From Oscillochloris sp. (GTDB taxonomy: Bacteria; Chloroflexota; Chloroflexia; Chloroflexales; Chloroflexaceae), in contig JAAUQO010000011.1 in assembly GCA_012032775.1 (NCBI GenBank), positions 1 to 52,741 on the forward strand: 52,741 nt of DNA, given 5' to 3'. This document shows, piece by piece, positions 44,843 to 52,741 of this stretch. Position numbers and translations under genes: made by a program. The notes beneath the pieces are model-generated. The model did no database searches and was not told the DNA's origin. It saw only the letters and a list, made by a program, of their open reading frames with translations. Position 1 is the stretch's first letter; each line of letters starts with the position of its first letter.

Positions 44843-45597
44843 TATAGCAATGCAAGCAAACCTTCCACCCGCAGCCGCAGGCTATCGCGCACGCTTCGGA
44901 AAGCGGCCAGTTGCATATCACCGGCCGGAACCGCAGCCGGATCGGGAATACTCCAGTGCAACTGCTTACCGGCCTGATGCCAGACCGCACACTCCTCGCG
45001 GGCGATATCACAGACCGTGACGACAATATCGGGGGTGAGGCGGGCGAGGACATCGACATGTTTGGACTGATGATGGCCGATGTCGATACCGACTTCCATC
45101 ATCACCTGTTCGGCCAGGGGATGCAGACGGGCCGGTTGGGTTCCAGCGCTCCGAACAGTTAATCGGCCGCCGCTCAGACTACGCAACCAGCCCTCGGCGA
45201 TCTGCGAGCGGGCGCTGTTGGCCCGACACAGAAACACCACTGTGCTGGCGGGGAGCTCTCCCGGCGGGCGACTCCCCGGCAAGGCCAGGTCGGCGCCGAG
45301 ACGACGATAAAGCGCGGTGAGTGCGGCCAGATCAACGCCATAGTAGGTGGCGCGCCCATCGGCATCGCTGCGATGAACCTGCACCAGCCCGGCCTGCCGC
45401 AAGACACCAAGATGATACGAGACCAGATTTTGCGCCAGACCGGTCTGCTCGACCAGTTCGCCCACCAGCCGATCACTTGTGCGCAGCGCCCGCAACATAC
45501 GCCAGCGCGTCTCATCGGTCAGCAGCCGCAGCGCCTCTAGGGCCTGGCCTGCGTTATCGTCAGGTGTGAACGAATCGGATGTTGTATCTTTCATCAT
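44839..45597 (-). CDS. ArsR-type regulator fused to thioredoxin-coupled arsenate reductase
   Basis: 252 residues. Residues ~18-105 are an ArsR winged helix (ALRLLTDETRWRMLRAL, NLVSYHLGVLRQAGLVQVHR). Residues ~117-252 are a low-molecular-weight phosphatase-fold ArsC with the C-x5-R loop FLCRANSARSQ (C124, R130) and the redox pair C196/C203 (VCDIAREEC, spacing as in thioredoxin-coupled ArsC). The classical As(III) sensor ELCVCD of ArsR is absent, and the winged-helix part has no cysteine at all. Start at 45597 (or the next ATG, 45594), with GAAGGAAC upstream. It is divergent from the GAPDH-arsJ pair. Confidence 0.9.
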   Translation of the reverse strand: MMKDTTSDSFTPDDNAGQALEALRLLTDETRWRMLRALRTSDRLVGELVEQTGLAQNLVSYHLGVLRQAGLVQVHRSDADGRATYYGVDLAALTALYRRLGADLALPGSRPPGELPASTVVFLCRANSARSQIAEGWLRSLSGGRLTVRSAGTQPARLHPLAEQVMMEVGIDIGHHQSKHVDVLARLTPDIVVTVCDIAREECAVWHQAGKQLHWSIPDPAAVPAGDMQLAAFRSVRDSLRLRVEGLLALLY

Positions 45598-45618
45598 TGT
45601 TCCAGTTCCTTCCCCAAT

Positions 45619-45648
45619 ACGATAGCACTGTGTGTCGATTACTGTCAA
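45619..45648 (-). promoter_or_regulatory. Promoter of the ArsR-ArsC gene
   Basis: On the minus strand, TTGACA (45648-45643), 18 nt, TATCGT (45624-45619). A CACTG...CAGTG inverted repeat brackets the region and TTGA-N6-TCGA overlaps the -35, suggesting self-regulation. Confidence 0.5.
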
Positions 45649-45690
45649 CAGTGCCCGATGAAATCGACGATTCATCAAGCACCGCGCATC

Positions 45691-45719
45691 TTGACAAATG
45701 AGGTAACGGGCGATATTGT
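45691..45719 (+). promoter_or_regulatory. Promoter of the GAPDH-arsJ genes
   Basis: Consensus TTGACA (45691-45696), 17 nt, TATTGT (45714-45719). It lies 43 nt from the opposite -35 box, so both transcripts could share operator sites. AT-rich sequence with TGATCA follows. Confidence 0.55.
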
Positions 45720-45827
45720 ATCAATGATCACTGTTATAAATAACGCTCTTGTGTTTCGATTGGGCGGCAAAGTCGCCAAACCGAAGCGCACCACAAGGTA
45801 TTCCGCCCTGCCGGAAGAGGTAATGCG

Positions 45828-46835
45828 ATGAGCATCCGGATCGGGATCAACGGGTTCGGCCGGATTGGTCGGTTGGCACTGCGCGCCGGCTGGGGTTGGC
45901 CGGAACTGGAGTTCGCTCAGATTAATGAGATCGGCGGCGATGCAGCTGTGAGCGCGCATCTGCTCAACTTCGACTCGGTACATGGGCGTTGGAGCCATGC
46001 AGCGCTGGGCGAGGGCAATCGACTGGAGATTGACGGACAGGCGATTGGGCACAGCAGCATCAAACAAGCGGGCGAAGTGCCCTGGGCCGACGCCGGGGTC
46101 GAGATCGTGTTGGAGGCGAGCGGCAAGTTTCGCACCCGCGAACAACTCGACCCGTACTTCAAAGCCGGCGTGAAAAAGGTGATCGTCGCCGCACCGGTTA
46201 AAGGCGATGCCCTGAACCTGGTAATGGGCGTCAACGACGATTGGTACGACCCGGCCGAGCACCATCTGATCACCGCTGCTTCATGCACAACCAACTGTCT
46301 GGCGCCGGTCGTGAAGGTGATCCACGCAGGTATCGGCATCAGGCACGGGATGATCACCACCATCCATAGCTCAACCAACACCCAGAGCGTCCATGATCAG
46401 CCGCACAAGGACTTGCGCCGCGCCCGTGCATCAAGCCTCTCACTCGTTCCCACCACCACCGGTTCAGCCACGGCGATCGGCCTGATTTTCCCCGAATTGC
46501 AGGGCAAACTTGATGGACAGGCGGTACGTATTCCGCTGCTGAACGCCTCACTCACCGATTGTGTGTTTGAAGTGAATCGACCAACCACGGTTGATGAAGT
46601 AAATCAGTTGCTTCGCGCCGCCGCCGAAGGGCCGCTCCATGGCATCCTGGCCTACGAAACCCGGCCTCTGGTCTCGATGGACTTCGTGACAAACCCGCAT
46701 TCGGCGATCGTCGATTCGCTTTGCACCATGGTCACGAACGGCACCCAGGTCAAGATCTACGCCTGGTACGACAACGAATGGGGCTATGCCAATCGCTACG
46801 TCGAACTGGCCCGTAAGGTGGCGCTGAACCTTTAG
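45828..46835 (+). CDS. ArsJ-associated glyceraldehyde-3-phosphate dehydrogenase
   Basis: 335 residues. The NAD site is [13 protein letters not shown], the catalytic Cys is C153 in [11 protein letters not shown], and the C-terminal helix start is [11 protein letters not shown]. Sequence is full-length GAPDH. Position directly before arsJ and inside the arsenic island indicates the specialised form that uses arsenate in place of phosphate to make 1-arseno-3-phosphoglycerate, the substrate of ArsJ. A glycolytic role cannot be excluded from sequence alone. Confidence 0.9.
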   Translation: MSIRIGINGFGRIGRLALRAGWGWPELEFAQINEIGGDAAVSAHLLNFDSVHGRWSHAALGEGNRLEIDGQAIGHSSIKQAGEVPWADAGVEIVLEASGKFRTREQLDPYFKAGVKKVIVAAPVKGDALNLVMGVNDDWYDPAEHHLITAASCTTNCLAPVVKVIHAGIGIRHGMITTIHSSTNTQSVHDQPHKDLRRARASSLSLVPTTTGSATAIGLIFPELQGKLDGQAVRIPLLNASLTDCVFEVNRPTTVDEVNQLLRAAAEGPLHGILAYETRPLVSMDFVTNPHSAIVDSLCTMVTNGTQVKIYAWYDNEWGYANRYVELARKVALNL

Positions 46836-46856
46836 CATGCACCATGCACCATGCCC
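46836..46856 (+). repeat. Three tandem heptamers between GAPDH and arsJ
   Basis: CATGCAC, CATGCAC, CATGCCC lie immediately after the GAPDH stop. No function is assigned. Confidence 0.4.
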
Positions 46857-46909
46857 AATGCAGCGCAAGGGGATTGCATTTTGACTTTTGCATGTTGCAG
46901 CGAGTACTT

Positions 46910-48205
46910 ATGACAACCGTAGAGAACATAACGGCGGCAAGCAAGGCCGCCAATCTGCGCAACTATATCCTGGTAACCGGCGCGTACTGGGCCGATACGC
47001 TCACCGACGGCGCGATCCGGATGCTGGTGCTGTTCTATTTCTACGAACTGGGCTATACGCCGTTCCAGGTCGCCTCGCTGTTTTTGTTTTACGAGATCTT
47101 CGGCGTGATCACAAACCTGTTCGGCGGCTTTCTTGGGGCGCGCTTCGGCCTGAAGACAACGCTGTTCCTCGGCCTGGGCGCCCAGATCATCGCCTTGAGT
47201 TTGCTGGCCTTCGCGCCGCCCTCGTTGCTGGTTGTGCCATATGTGATGCTGGCTCAGGCACTCTCGGGGATCGCCAAGGATCTGACCAAGATGAGCAGCA
47301 AGAGTGCCGTGAAACTGGTGGCCGGCGAGACGCAGGGCCAGCTTTATCGCTGGGTCAGCCTGCTTACCGGCTCGAAGAATGCGATCAAGGGCCTGGGCTT
47401 CTTTCTTGGGGCTTTGCTGCTGACGCTGATCGGCTTTCAGAGCGCACTGCTGCTGCTGGCCGGAGTGGTGGCGAGTGCGCTGGTTCTGGCGCTGCTGCTG
47501 ATCAAGGGCGATCTCGGCACGCCGAATGCCAAAGCGAAATTCGGCCAGATCTTCTCGAACAACCGGGCGGTGAATCTTCTGGCCGCCGCGCGGATCTTTC
47601 TCTTCGGCGCCCGTGATGTCTGGTTCGTGGTTGGGTTGCCGGTCTTCTTCGTGAGTGTGTTGAACTGGGATTTCTGGCTCGCCGGCGGGTTTATGGCGGT
47701 CTGGACAATCGGCTATGGTACAGTGCAAGCAGCAACGCCGGGGTTGATTCGCCGGCAGGTGGCAGGCGACCACGAACCGGACGGCGGCACGGCGATGCGT
47801 CTGGCCTTCGGACTGGCGGTATTCCCGGCGGCGATTGCGCTGGCGTTGATGGGCGGAATCGCGCCGATGATCGCCGTTGTCGGCGGACTGCTGCTTTTCG
47901 GCGGGATCTTTGCCTTGAATTCTGCCGTACACAGTTTTCTGATCCTGGCCTACACAGATAGCGACAAGGTTGCGATGAATGTCGGCTTTTATTACATGGC
48001 CAATGCTTTGGGCCGACTGAGCGGTACGGTTCTGTCGGGATTGCTCTATCAGGTGGGCCTACAAACCGGGCCGAACGGCGGGTTGATCGCCTGCCTCTGG
48101 GCCTCGGTGGCGTTTGTACTCAGTGCGGGCGCGCTTTCGCTGCTGTTGCCGACCAATACAACGGTTCGGACGAAACCGATCGCACTGAAGGATCTTGGGG
48201 AGTGA
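46910..48205 (+). CDS. arsJ: Organoarsenical efflux MFS transporter ArsJ
   Basis: 431 residues with the periodicity of a 12-helix MFS protein. The start (LRNYILVTGAYWADTLTDGA, IRMLVLFYFYELGYTPF) and LTKMSSKSAVKLVAGE are characteristic of ArsJ, which exports 1-arseno-3-phosphoglycerate out of the cell. There it breaks down to arsenate. It is 74 nt downstream of the GAPDH gene, its known partner. The ATG at 46910 is preferred; ATG codons at 46844 and 46892 are possible. Confidence 0.92.
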   Translation: MTTVENITAASKAANLRNYILVTGAYWADTLTDGAIRMLVLFYFYELGYTPFQVASLFLFYEIFGVITNLFGGFLGARFGLKTTLFLGLGAQIIALSLLAFAPPSLLVVPYVMLAQALSGIAKDLTKMSSKSAVKLVAGETQGQLYRWVSLLTGSKNAIKGLGFFLGALLLTLIGFQSALLLLAGVVASALVLALLLIKGDLGTPNAKAKFGQIFSNNRAVNLLAAARIFLFGARDVWFVVGLPVFFVSVLNWDFWLAGGFMAVWTIGYGTVQAATPGLIRRQVAGDHEPDGGTAMRLAFGLAVFPAAIALALMGGIAPMIAVVGGLLLFGGIFALNSAVHSFLILAYTDSDKVAMNVGFYYMANALGRLSGTVLSGLLYQVGLQTGPNGGLIACLWASVAFVLSAGALSLLLPTNTTVRTKPIALKDLGE

Positions 48206-48253
48206 TAGAGGAAAATAGAGGGTGTGGGCCGGCTGTGATAAGTATCTGAACGA

Positions 48254-48278
48254 AGGCGCAGTTCGCCTGCATTGCGCC
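48254..48278 (+). other. Small hairpin after arsJ
   Basis: GGCGCA and TGCGCC pair (6 bp) around about 12 nt, in the 99-nt gap between arsJ and the PstS-like gene. No T-run, so it is a weak terminator candidate. Confidence 0.3.
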
Positions 48279-48304
48279 GACAAGCACAGCATCAAGGAGA
48301 AGGA

Positions 48305-49294
48305 ATGATTGCGTATCCCATCCGTAGGGTAGCGATCCTGATCGTCGGGATTTTGCTGCTGAGCGCCTGTGGGGCGCCGGCCGTACAGACATCGGTTGCC
48401 GATCTGGTTGCGGGGAATCAGTTGGTGCCGGTGGAACCGGCAACCATTCGTGGGCCAATCGAGATCACCGGATCATCCACGGTCTATCCACTTACCGCCC
48501 GGATTGCCGAGGAGTTCGCGGCAGAAGGTTCACCGGCGGAGATTGATATCAAGATCACCGGCACTGGCGGCGGATTGCGCAGCTTCTGCAACGGCGATCC
48601 GATCGACATTGTGAATGCCAGTCGCCCGATCAGCGAATCCGAGATCGCGGCCTGTCGGGCGGTGGGACGCGAGCCGATCGGCTTTCAGGTCGGCGTCGAT
48701 GCGCTGGCCGTCGTGGTCAATCCGCAGAATACCTTTGTGCAATCGCTGAGTTTCGCCCAACTCAAACAGATCTTCACCGGCGAAGTTACGGCCTGGAATG
48801 AGCTCGATCCAGCCTATCCGGCCCAGCCGATCGCGATCTTCAGCCCCGGTGTCGATAGCGGTACGTTCGACTTTTTCGTCGAGGAAGTGCTGGACGGCGA
48901 CAGCGCCGCGCTGGAGAATCTGAATGGCGCAGTGCTGAGTGAAGATGATACGGAACTGGTGCGCGGGATCGAAGAAAATCCAAATGCGATCGGGTACTTC
49001 GGCTATGCCTATTACGAGGCCGAGGGCGATCTGCTGCGCGCCGTTGCGATCGACGCAGGCAACGGCGCGGTTGCGCCCGGCGCAAGCACCGTTGCCGACA
49101 GCACCTACCCGCTGTCGCGCCCGCTGTTCGTCTACACCAGCGAACGCGATCTGCAACAACATCCGGCGGCGGCAGCCTTTCTCAGCTACTATCTCCAGGT
49201 TGCCAACGAGGTGATCGCCGATGTCGGCTACTTCCCGCCGGCGCCTACGGTAGCCAACGATACGCTGCAAAATCTGGTTGCCGCACTCCAGTAA
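48305..49294 (+). CDS. pstS: Phosphate-binding lipoprotein, PstS family
   Basis: 329 residues. A lipoprotein signal ends in LLLSACGAP (lipobox cysteine about 21). The mature protein has the PstS pattern: IEITGSSTVYPLTARIAEEF, ITGTGGGLRSFCNGDPIDIV with NASRPISESE, and later VDSGTFDFFVEEVL. It binds phosphate at the outer membrane face for ABC import. No pstC, pstA or pstB is adjacent. Location next to an arsenate system is notable because arsenate is a phosphate analogue. AAGGAGAAGG precedes the ATG. Confidence 0.85.
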   Translation: MIAYPIRRVAILIVGILLLSACGAPAVQTSVADLVAGNQLVPVEPATIRGPIEITGSSTVYPLTARIAEEFAAEGSPAEIDIKITGTGGGLRSFCNGDPIDIVNASRPISESEIAACRAVGREPIGFQVGVDALAVVVNPQNTFVQSLSFAQLKQIFTGEVTAWNELDPAYPAQPIAIFSPGVDSGTFDFFVEEVLDGDSAALENLNGAVLSEDDTELVRGIEENPNAIGYFGYAYYEAEGDLLRAVAIDAGNGAVAPGASTVADSTYPLSRPLFVYTSERDLQQHPAAAAFLSYYLQVANEVIADVGYFPPAPTVANDTLQNLVAALQ

Positions 49295-49346
49295 TCCCAA
49301 CCCTCCCCGCTTTTCCGCAACGGTGTATCCGAAATTGGTATTCCTT

Positions 49347-49377
49347 GCAGTCCACAGCCCCCGGGGTTGTGGACTGC
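49347..49377. terminator. Perfect stem-loop after pstS
   Basis: GCAGTCCACA (49347-49356) pairs with TGTGGACTGC (49368-49377), and CCCC/GGGG can extend the helix inside. No T-run follows. It lies 52 nt after the stop. Confidence 0.5.
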
Positions 49378-49550
49378 TTGATTCGGACGCCGCCAAACCC
49401 GCTGCATCGCCGGCCAACGCACATCCCATCACAGGCGGCAAAAAGTAACCAATGTGGTAATCTGAGACATGTTAGCGCAAAATTAAAATTCTCTTAACCT
49501 TTTATTTACCGTAGTTTGACCTCAAGCGATTATAGTTGGAGCATCAATCT

Positions 49551-50363
49551 GTGCAAAAGCGAACATCTATGTCTGTTCATCGGTCGCTGCTGAGCTTCGC
49601 ACTGCCGATTTACGCCCAGATCCGCGACCATCTGCGGGAACAGATCGAAGCGCAAACGATTCCGCCGAACGGGCCGCTGCCGTCGGAACGAGCGTTATGC
49701 AACGAGTATCAGGTGAGTCGCGGGCCGGTGCGCCAGGCATTGCGTGAGTTGGAGCAAGAAGGATTGATCTATCGACGGGATCGCGTGGGCTATTTCGCAG
49801 CGCCGCCCCAGGTTGCGTATCAGTTGCATCAGCCGATCAGCTTCACCGAGGAGATTGGTTTGCAAGGTCGGCGCCCCGGTGCGCAGGTGTTGCATCAGTC
49901 GATCGAAGCACCCTCGCGACGGGTACGCGAGGCGCTGAGGATGAGTATCGGCGATCCGGTGCTGCATATCCGTCGCCTGCGCTCCGCCGATGCCCAACCG
50001 CTGATGATTGAAACCCTGTTTCTCGACGGCAAACGCTTCGCGGCTCTGGCCCAACGCGATCTGAACGATCAATCGATCTGGCAGTTACTGCGCGGTGAAT
50101 ATGGCGTCCAGGTGGGCGGTTCATCGTTTCAGATTCAGATGACTCGGCTGAGTGCCGAGATCGCCGAGCGGCTTGCGGTGCAGGAACACGACCCGGGATT
50201 CTCGGTGGTTCGTCTGGTACATGAAGCCGATGGACGACCGTTGGAATTGATTTTCGAACTGTATCGCGCTGATCAGGCCGTATTTCGCATGACAACCCAG
50301 CCGGGGTTTCTTGATCAACGCCTCGATAGCACGCTTGATGCGTTAATGAGCGAAGATCTGTAG
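49551..50363 (+). CDS. GntR-family transcriptional regulator (HutC/UTRA type)
   Basis: 270 residues. An N-terminal winged helix (ALPIYAQIRDHLREQIEAQT, LPSERALCNEYQVSRGPVRQ) is followed by a UTRA ligand-binding domain (ALRMSIGDPVLHIRRLRSAD, VVRLVHEADGRPLELIFELY). UTRA regulators respond to small sugars or amino-acid-like ligands. The GTG at 49551 is chosen because GGAG lies 9 nt upstream; the ATG at 49569 is the alternative. The operator at 50424 and the transporter genes behind it are its likely target. Confidence 0.88.
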   Translation: MQKRTSMSVHRSLLSFALPIYAQIRDHLREQIEAQTIPPNGPLPSERALCNEYQVSRGPVRQALRELEQEGLIYRRDRVGYFAAPPQVAYQLHQPISFTEEIGLQGRRPGAQVLHQSIEAPSRRVREALRMSIGDPVLHIRRLRSADAQPLMIETLFLDGKRFAALAQRDLNDQSIWQLLRGEYGVQVGGSSFQIQMTRLSAEIAERLAVQEHDPGFSVVRLVHEADGRPLELIFELYRADQAVFRMTTQPGFLDQRLDSTLDALMSEDL

Positions 50364-50423
50364 GTTCACCGCTGACCACTCTCTGTGCCGCAGGCGGCGC
50401 ATCGGTGGTTTCTTTTTCGCTAC

Positions 50424-50441
50424 ATCTGGTATATACCAGAT
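50424..50441. promoter_or_regulatory. GntR/HutC-type operator, perfect 18-bp palindrome
   Basis: ATCTGGTATATACCAGAT is identical to its reverse complement. Its core TGGTATATACCA resembles known HutC-subfamily sites (GT-N-TATAC-type). A half-site copy (ACCAGT) follows. It lies 61 nt after the regulator stop and 35 nt before the first permease ATG. Confidence 0.75.
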
Positions 50442-50476
50442 ACCAGTTGGTTGATTGAGCTGAAAGGACCGGGTTG

Positions 50477-51535
50477 ATGGCGGAGCTTGAGCTTACACGT
50501 CCTCAGGTGAGTAGCCGGCAACAGCGGCGCCGAAATCTGCGCGACCGTTTCACGCCATACCTTTACATTTTGCCCGCTTTTGCCCTGGTAGGGCTTTTCG
50601 AGATCTGGCCGATCTTCTTCGGCTTCTGGATGAGCCTGTGGCGCTGGGGGCTTCAGGCAGAGCGCTTTGTGGGGCTTGAGAATTATGCCCGCATGGTCGA
50701 GGAGACGCTGCGCTTCAGCGAGCGCGGGCCGGTGATCGGCGAGATGGGCCGCAGCCTGCTGGCAACGCTGTATTACGTGATTGGCACCGTGCCGCTAACC
50801 CTGGTGCTGGCATTTTTCTTCGCCCAACTCCTGATGCGGCCGATCGCGCAGCGCGGGCTGTTCCGCACGATCTTTTTTATGCCGTATGTCACATCGGTTG
50901 TGGCGGCGGCGCTGGTATTCGGCTGGATCTTCAACTCGCAGATCGGGATTGCAAACCTGCTGCTCGAAGCACTTGGCTTGCCCCGCCAGAGCTGGTTGCT
51001 CGATCCTGAGCCGATCGGGATCAAACTACTCGAACTATTCGGCCTGAGCTGGCCGGGAGGTTGGCCGATCGATCTGGCCGGGCCGAGCCTGGCACTGGTC
51101 TGCATTATTCTTTTCAGTGTCTGGCAGTCGTTGGGCTTCAGCATCGTGATTTTTATGGCCGGTCTGGCCAACATTCCGCAGGAACTGTACGACGCCGCGA
51201 AGATCGACGGCGCCAGCGGCTGGCGGCTCACCAGATATGTGACCTTGCCGTTGCTCTCACCGACGACCTTTTTCCTGCTGATTGTCTCGATTATCTATGC
51301 CTTTCAATCATTCACGCCGGTGTATGTGCTTTCGGGTGGCGGCGGATACGGGAACGGCGCCGGCGGACCGCTCGACACCACACTGGTGATCACGGTCTAT
51401 ATCGTGCGCAACTTCTACGAACGGGCGAGTGCGGTCGGCTATGCGGCGGCAGTATCGTTTGTGCTCTTCGCCATTTTGCTGATCCTGACATTGATTCAGT
51501 TTCGGATTTTGGGCCGGCGCGTGCATTACAACTAG
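50477..51535 (+). CDS. Sugar ABC transporter permease (MalF-like)
   Basis: 352 residues with six main membrane helices and the EAA-type loop that docks the ATPase: ELYDAAKIDGASGWRLTRYV followed by TLPLLSPTT. The N-terminus (YLYILPAFALVGLFEIWPIF) is the usual first helix. Carbohydrate-uptake class 1 permease; substrate unknown. AAAGGA precedes the ATG at 50477. The second permease begins 105 nt after its stop. Confidence 0.92.
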   Translation: MAELELTRPQVSSRQQRRRNLRDRFTPYLYILPAFALVGLFEIWPIFFGFWMSLWRWGLQAERFVGLENYARMVEETLRFSERGPVIGEMGRSLLATLYYVIGTVPLTLVLAFFFAQLLMRPIAQRGLFRTIFFMPYVTSVVAAALVFGWIFNSQIGIANLLLEALGLPRQSWLLDPEPIGIKLLELFGLSWPGGWPIDLAGPSLALVCIILFSVWQSLGFSIVIFMAGLANIPQELYDAAKIDGASGWRLTRYVTLPLLSPTTFFLLIVSIIYAFQSFTPVYVLSGGGGYGNGAGGPLDTTLVITVYIVRNFYERASAVGYAAAVSFVLFAILLILTLIQFRILGRRVHYN

Positions 51536-51640
51536 CAAAAGGTACGCCGTCGCTGCGCCTGCGGCAACCTGGAAGTGACAATTCTGTTGCTGCGGATGGC
51601 GGTTGCGCCGCCAATCCGTCGCAAGACAACGGAGAAGCTG

Positions 51641-52552
51641 ATGGCAGGGGCACAGTTGAGCGGCAGCGTGGCACAATCCAAGCGTATACACCATGTTCGG
51701 CGCGAATGGTTTACCTATCTGGTTCTGACCCTGGCCGGAATCGTGATGCTGTTTCCATTCCTGTGGATGATTCTGACCTCGTTCAAATCGATGGCGGAAG
51801 TGAATCTGGCGCCGCCGACACTCATCCCGCGCGAATGGTATCCGTCGAACTACCTGGACGCGTGGTTTAAGCCCGAATCGACATTCGGGCGCTACTTCCT
51901 CAACTCGCTGCTGATCAGCGTTGTCGGTACGGCGCTGCAACTGCTGGTCTGCGTACCGGCGGCGTATGCCTTCGCCACCATGGAGTTTCCCGGTCGCGGC
52001 GTGCTATTCATTGTGCTGCTGGCCACCACCATGATTCCGGCCGAAGTTACCCTGATCCCGAACTTCGTCACGATCCGGCATATTCCGCTGGTTGGCGGCA
52101 ATGATCTATTCGGCGCGGGCGGCAAGGGTTTGTACGACAGCTACGCCGGCATCATGGTGCCGTATCTGGCGAATCCCTTTTCGATCTTTCTGCTGCGCCA
52201 ACAATTTCGCACCGTGCCACGCGACTACTGGGAGGCGGCGCAACTCGACGGCACCGGCCGGCTCGGCTACTTGTGGCATGTGCTGACGCCGCTGTCGATC
52301 GCGACCCTGATCACTGTGGTTCTGTTCGGTTTACTGAGCCGCTGGAATGCGTTGCTCTGGCCATTGCTGGTGACAAGCAGCGAGGGCTTACGTCCGGTGC
52401 AAGTCGGCCTGTTGTACTTCCGCGGCGAGGAAGGCTCGCGCTTTCACACGCTGATGGCGGCGGCTACATTTACGGCCTTGCCGGGGATTTTGCTCTATTT
52501 CAGCGCCCAGAAACGGATTGTTGACGGATTGGCATCGGGAATCAAAGGCTAA
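51641..52552 (+). CDS. Sugar ABC transporter permease (MalG-like)
   Basis: 303 residues, six membrane helices. The MalG-type start WFTYLVLTLAGIVMLFPFLW and SFKSMAEVNL is followed by the EAA loop DYWEAAQLDGTGRLGYLWHV. A ~20-residue insert between helices (HIPLVGGNDLFGAGGKGLYD) is seen in some Chloroflexota permeases. The ATG at 51641 has GGAG upstream and is preferred over 51575. No ATPase gene is in the operon as far as visible; a shared ATPase is likely. Confidence 0.92.
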   Translation: MAGAQLSGSVAQSKRIHHVRREWFTYLVLTLAGIVMLFPFLWMILTSFKSMAEVNLAPPTLIPREWYPSNYLDAWFKPESTFGRYFLNSLLISVVGTALQLLVCVPAAYAFATMEFPGRGVLFIVLLATTMIPAEVTLIPNFVTIRHIPLVGGNDLFGAGGKGLYDSYAGIMVPYLANPFSIFLLRQQFRTVPRDYWEAAQLDGTGRLGYLWHVLTPLSIATLITVVLFGLLSRWNALLWPLLVTSSEGLRPVQVGLLYFRGEEGSRFHTLMAAATFTALPGILLYFSAQKRIVDGLASGIKG

Positions 52553-52605
52553 CTCCCGGCGCATACGCGCCTGTTTCAATAGGCGAGGAGTAAGGAGAAG
52601 AACCT

Positions 52606-52741
52606 GTGATCAATCGATTTCGCGCGTTGATGTTCGTGCTGGCGGCAGCCAGCTTGATCGCCGCCTGCGGTGGCGCCCCCCGCGCCCAGCCAACCACTGC
52701 CCCGGCCGCAGAAGCCCAACCGGCCGCTGCCCCGGCCGCTC
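52606..52741 (+). CDS. Sugar ABC transporter substrate-binding lipoprotein, cut by the window end
   Basis: The GTG at 52606 follows AAGGAGAAGAACCT. The visible 45 residues are a lipoprotein signal (VINRFRALMFVLAAASLIAA then CGG) with the lipobox cysteine, and an Ala/Pro-rich linker. By position it should be the binding protein of the two permeases. The solute-binding domain lies outside the window. Confidence 0.75.
   Translation, partial: MINRFRALMFVLAAASLIAACGGAPRAQPTTAPAAEAQPAAAPAA

Noticed and set aside
1..52741. CRISPR array, tRNA, rRNA or insertion sequence
   Set aside because: No regularly spaced repeats, no cloverleaf with a TTC loop in the gaps, and no transposase-like sequence were seen. 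A GGTTCGA string near 35910 has no matching arms.

Overview
The window looks like part of a Chloroflexota chromosome, probably class Chloroflexia. It is GC-rich. The evidence is the combination of a secretin-less Tad pilus locus, an isopentenyl phosphate kinase next to a UbiA-type prenyltransferase, tryptophan-leucine repeat proteins of the PDWLR type, and an operon of lineage-restricted membrane proteins. No rRNA, tRNA, insertion sequence or CRISPR array was seen.

Layout: 1-506 is a broken DUF5060-like secreted protein on the minus strand. 740-6608 holds housekeeping and accessory genes: FAD oxidoreductase, APH(6)/hydroxyurea-type kinase, MFS transporter, esterase, a redoxin with an in-frame UGA and a hairpin that fits a bacterial SECIS (a likely selenoprotein), and a START-like protein. 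6817-19733 is a Tad/Flp pilus locus: two TadE-like pseudopilins, a TadG-like vWA protein, a large secreted beta-propeller protein, CpaB, CpaE with an intact receiver domain, TadA, TadB and TadC. 19824-27627 holds a DUF192 protein, a multi-membrane-span protein, RecG, DegV, ribosomal protein L28, a metallo-beta-lactamase-fold protein and RdgB. 28062-33156 holds the prenyltransferase/isopentenyl phosphate kinase pair, a SpoIIM-like protein, a degenerate E2-like protein and phosphofructokinase.

34422-41355 is a tight five-gene operon with its own strong promoter: a DUF6754-like protein, two polytopic membrane proteins, a ~870-residue membrane protein with 18 W-L motifs, and a MutL/GlmL-type actin-fold ATPase. 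No glutamate mutase genes accompany it. I regard it as the best candidate for an undescribed (envelope) system. 41433-43624 is a cyclophilin translationally coupled to a solitary C5 DNA methyltransferase.

43875-48205 is an arsenic island: arsM and an ArsR-ArsC fusion on one strand, and a GAPDH plus ArsJ on the other. Arsenate can be extruded as 1-arseno-3-phosphoglycerate, or reduced and methylated. A stand-alone PstS-like lipoprotein follows. 49551-52741 is a GntR/UTRA regulator, a perfect 18-bp operator palindrome, and a sugar ABC transporter (two permeases, then a binding protein cut by the window end).

Sequence quality: nine otherwise conserved genes are split by a single frameshift. Eight of the nine behave as one missing base, which points to residual indel errors in a long-read assembly rather than real gene decay. 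Split genes are annotated below as single genes.
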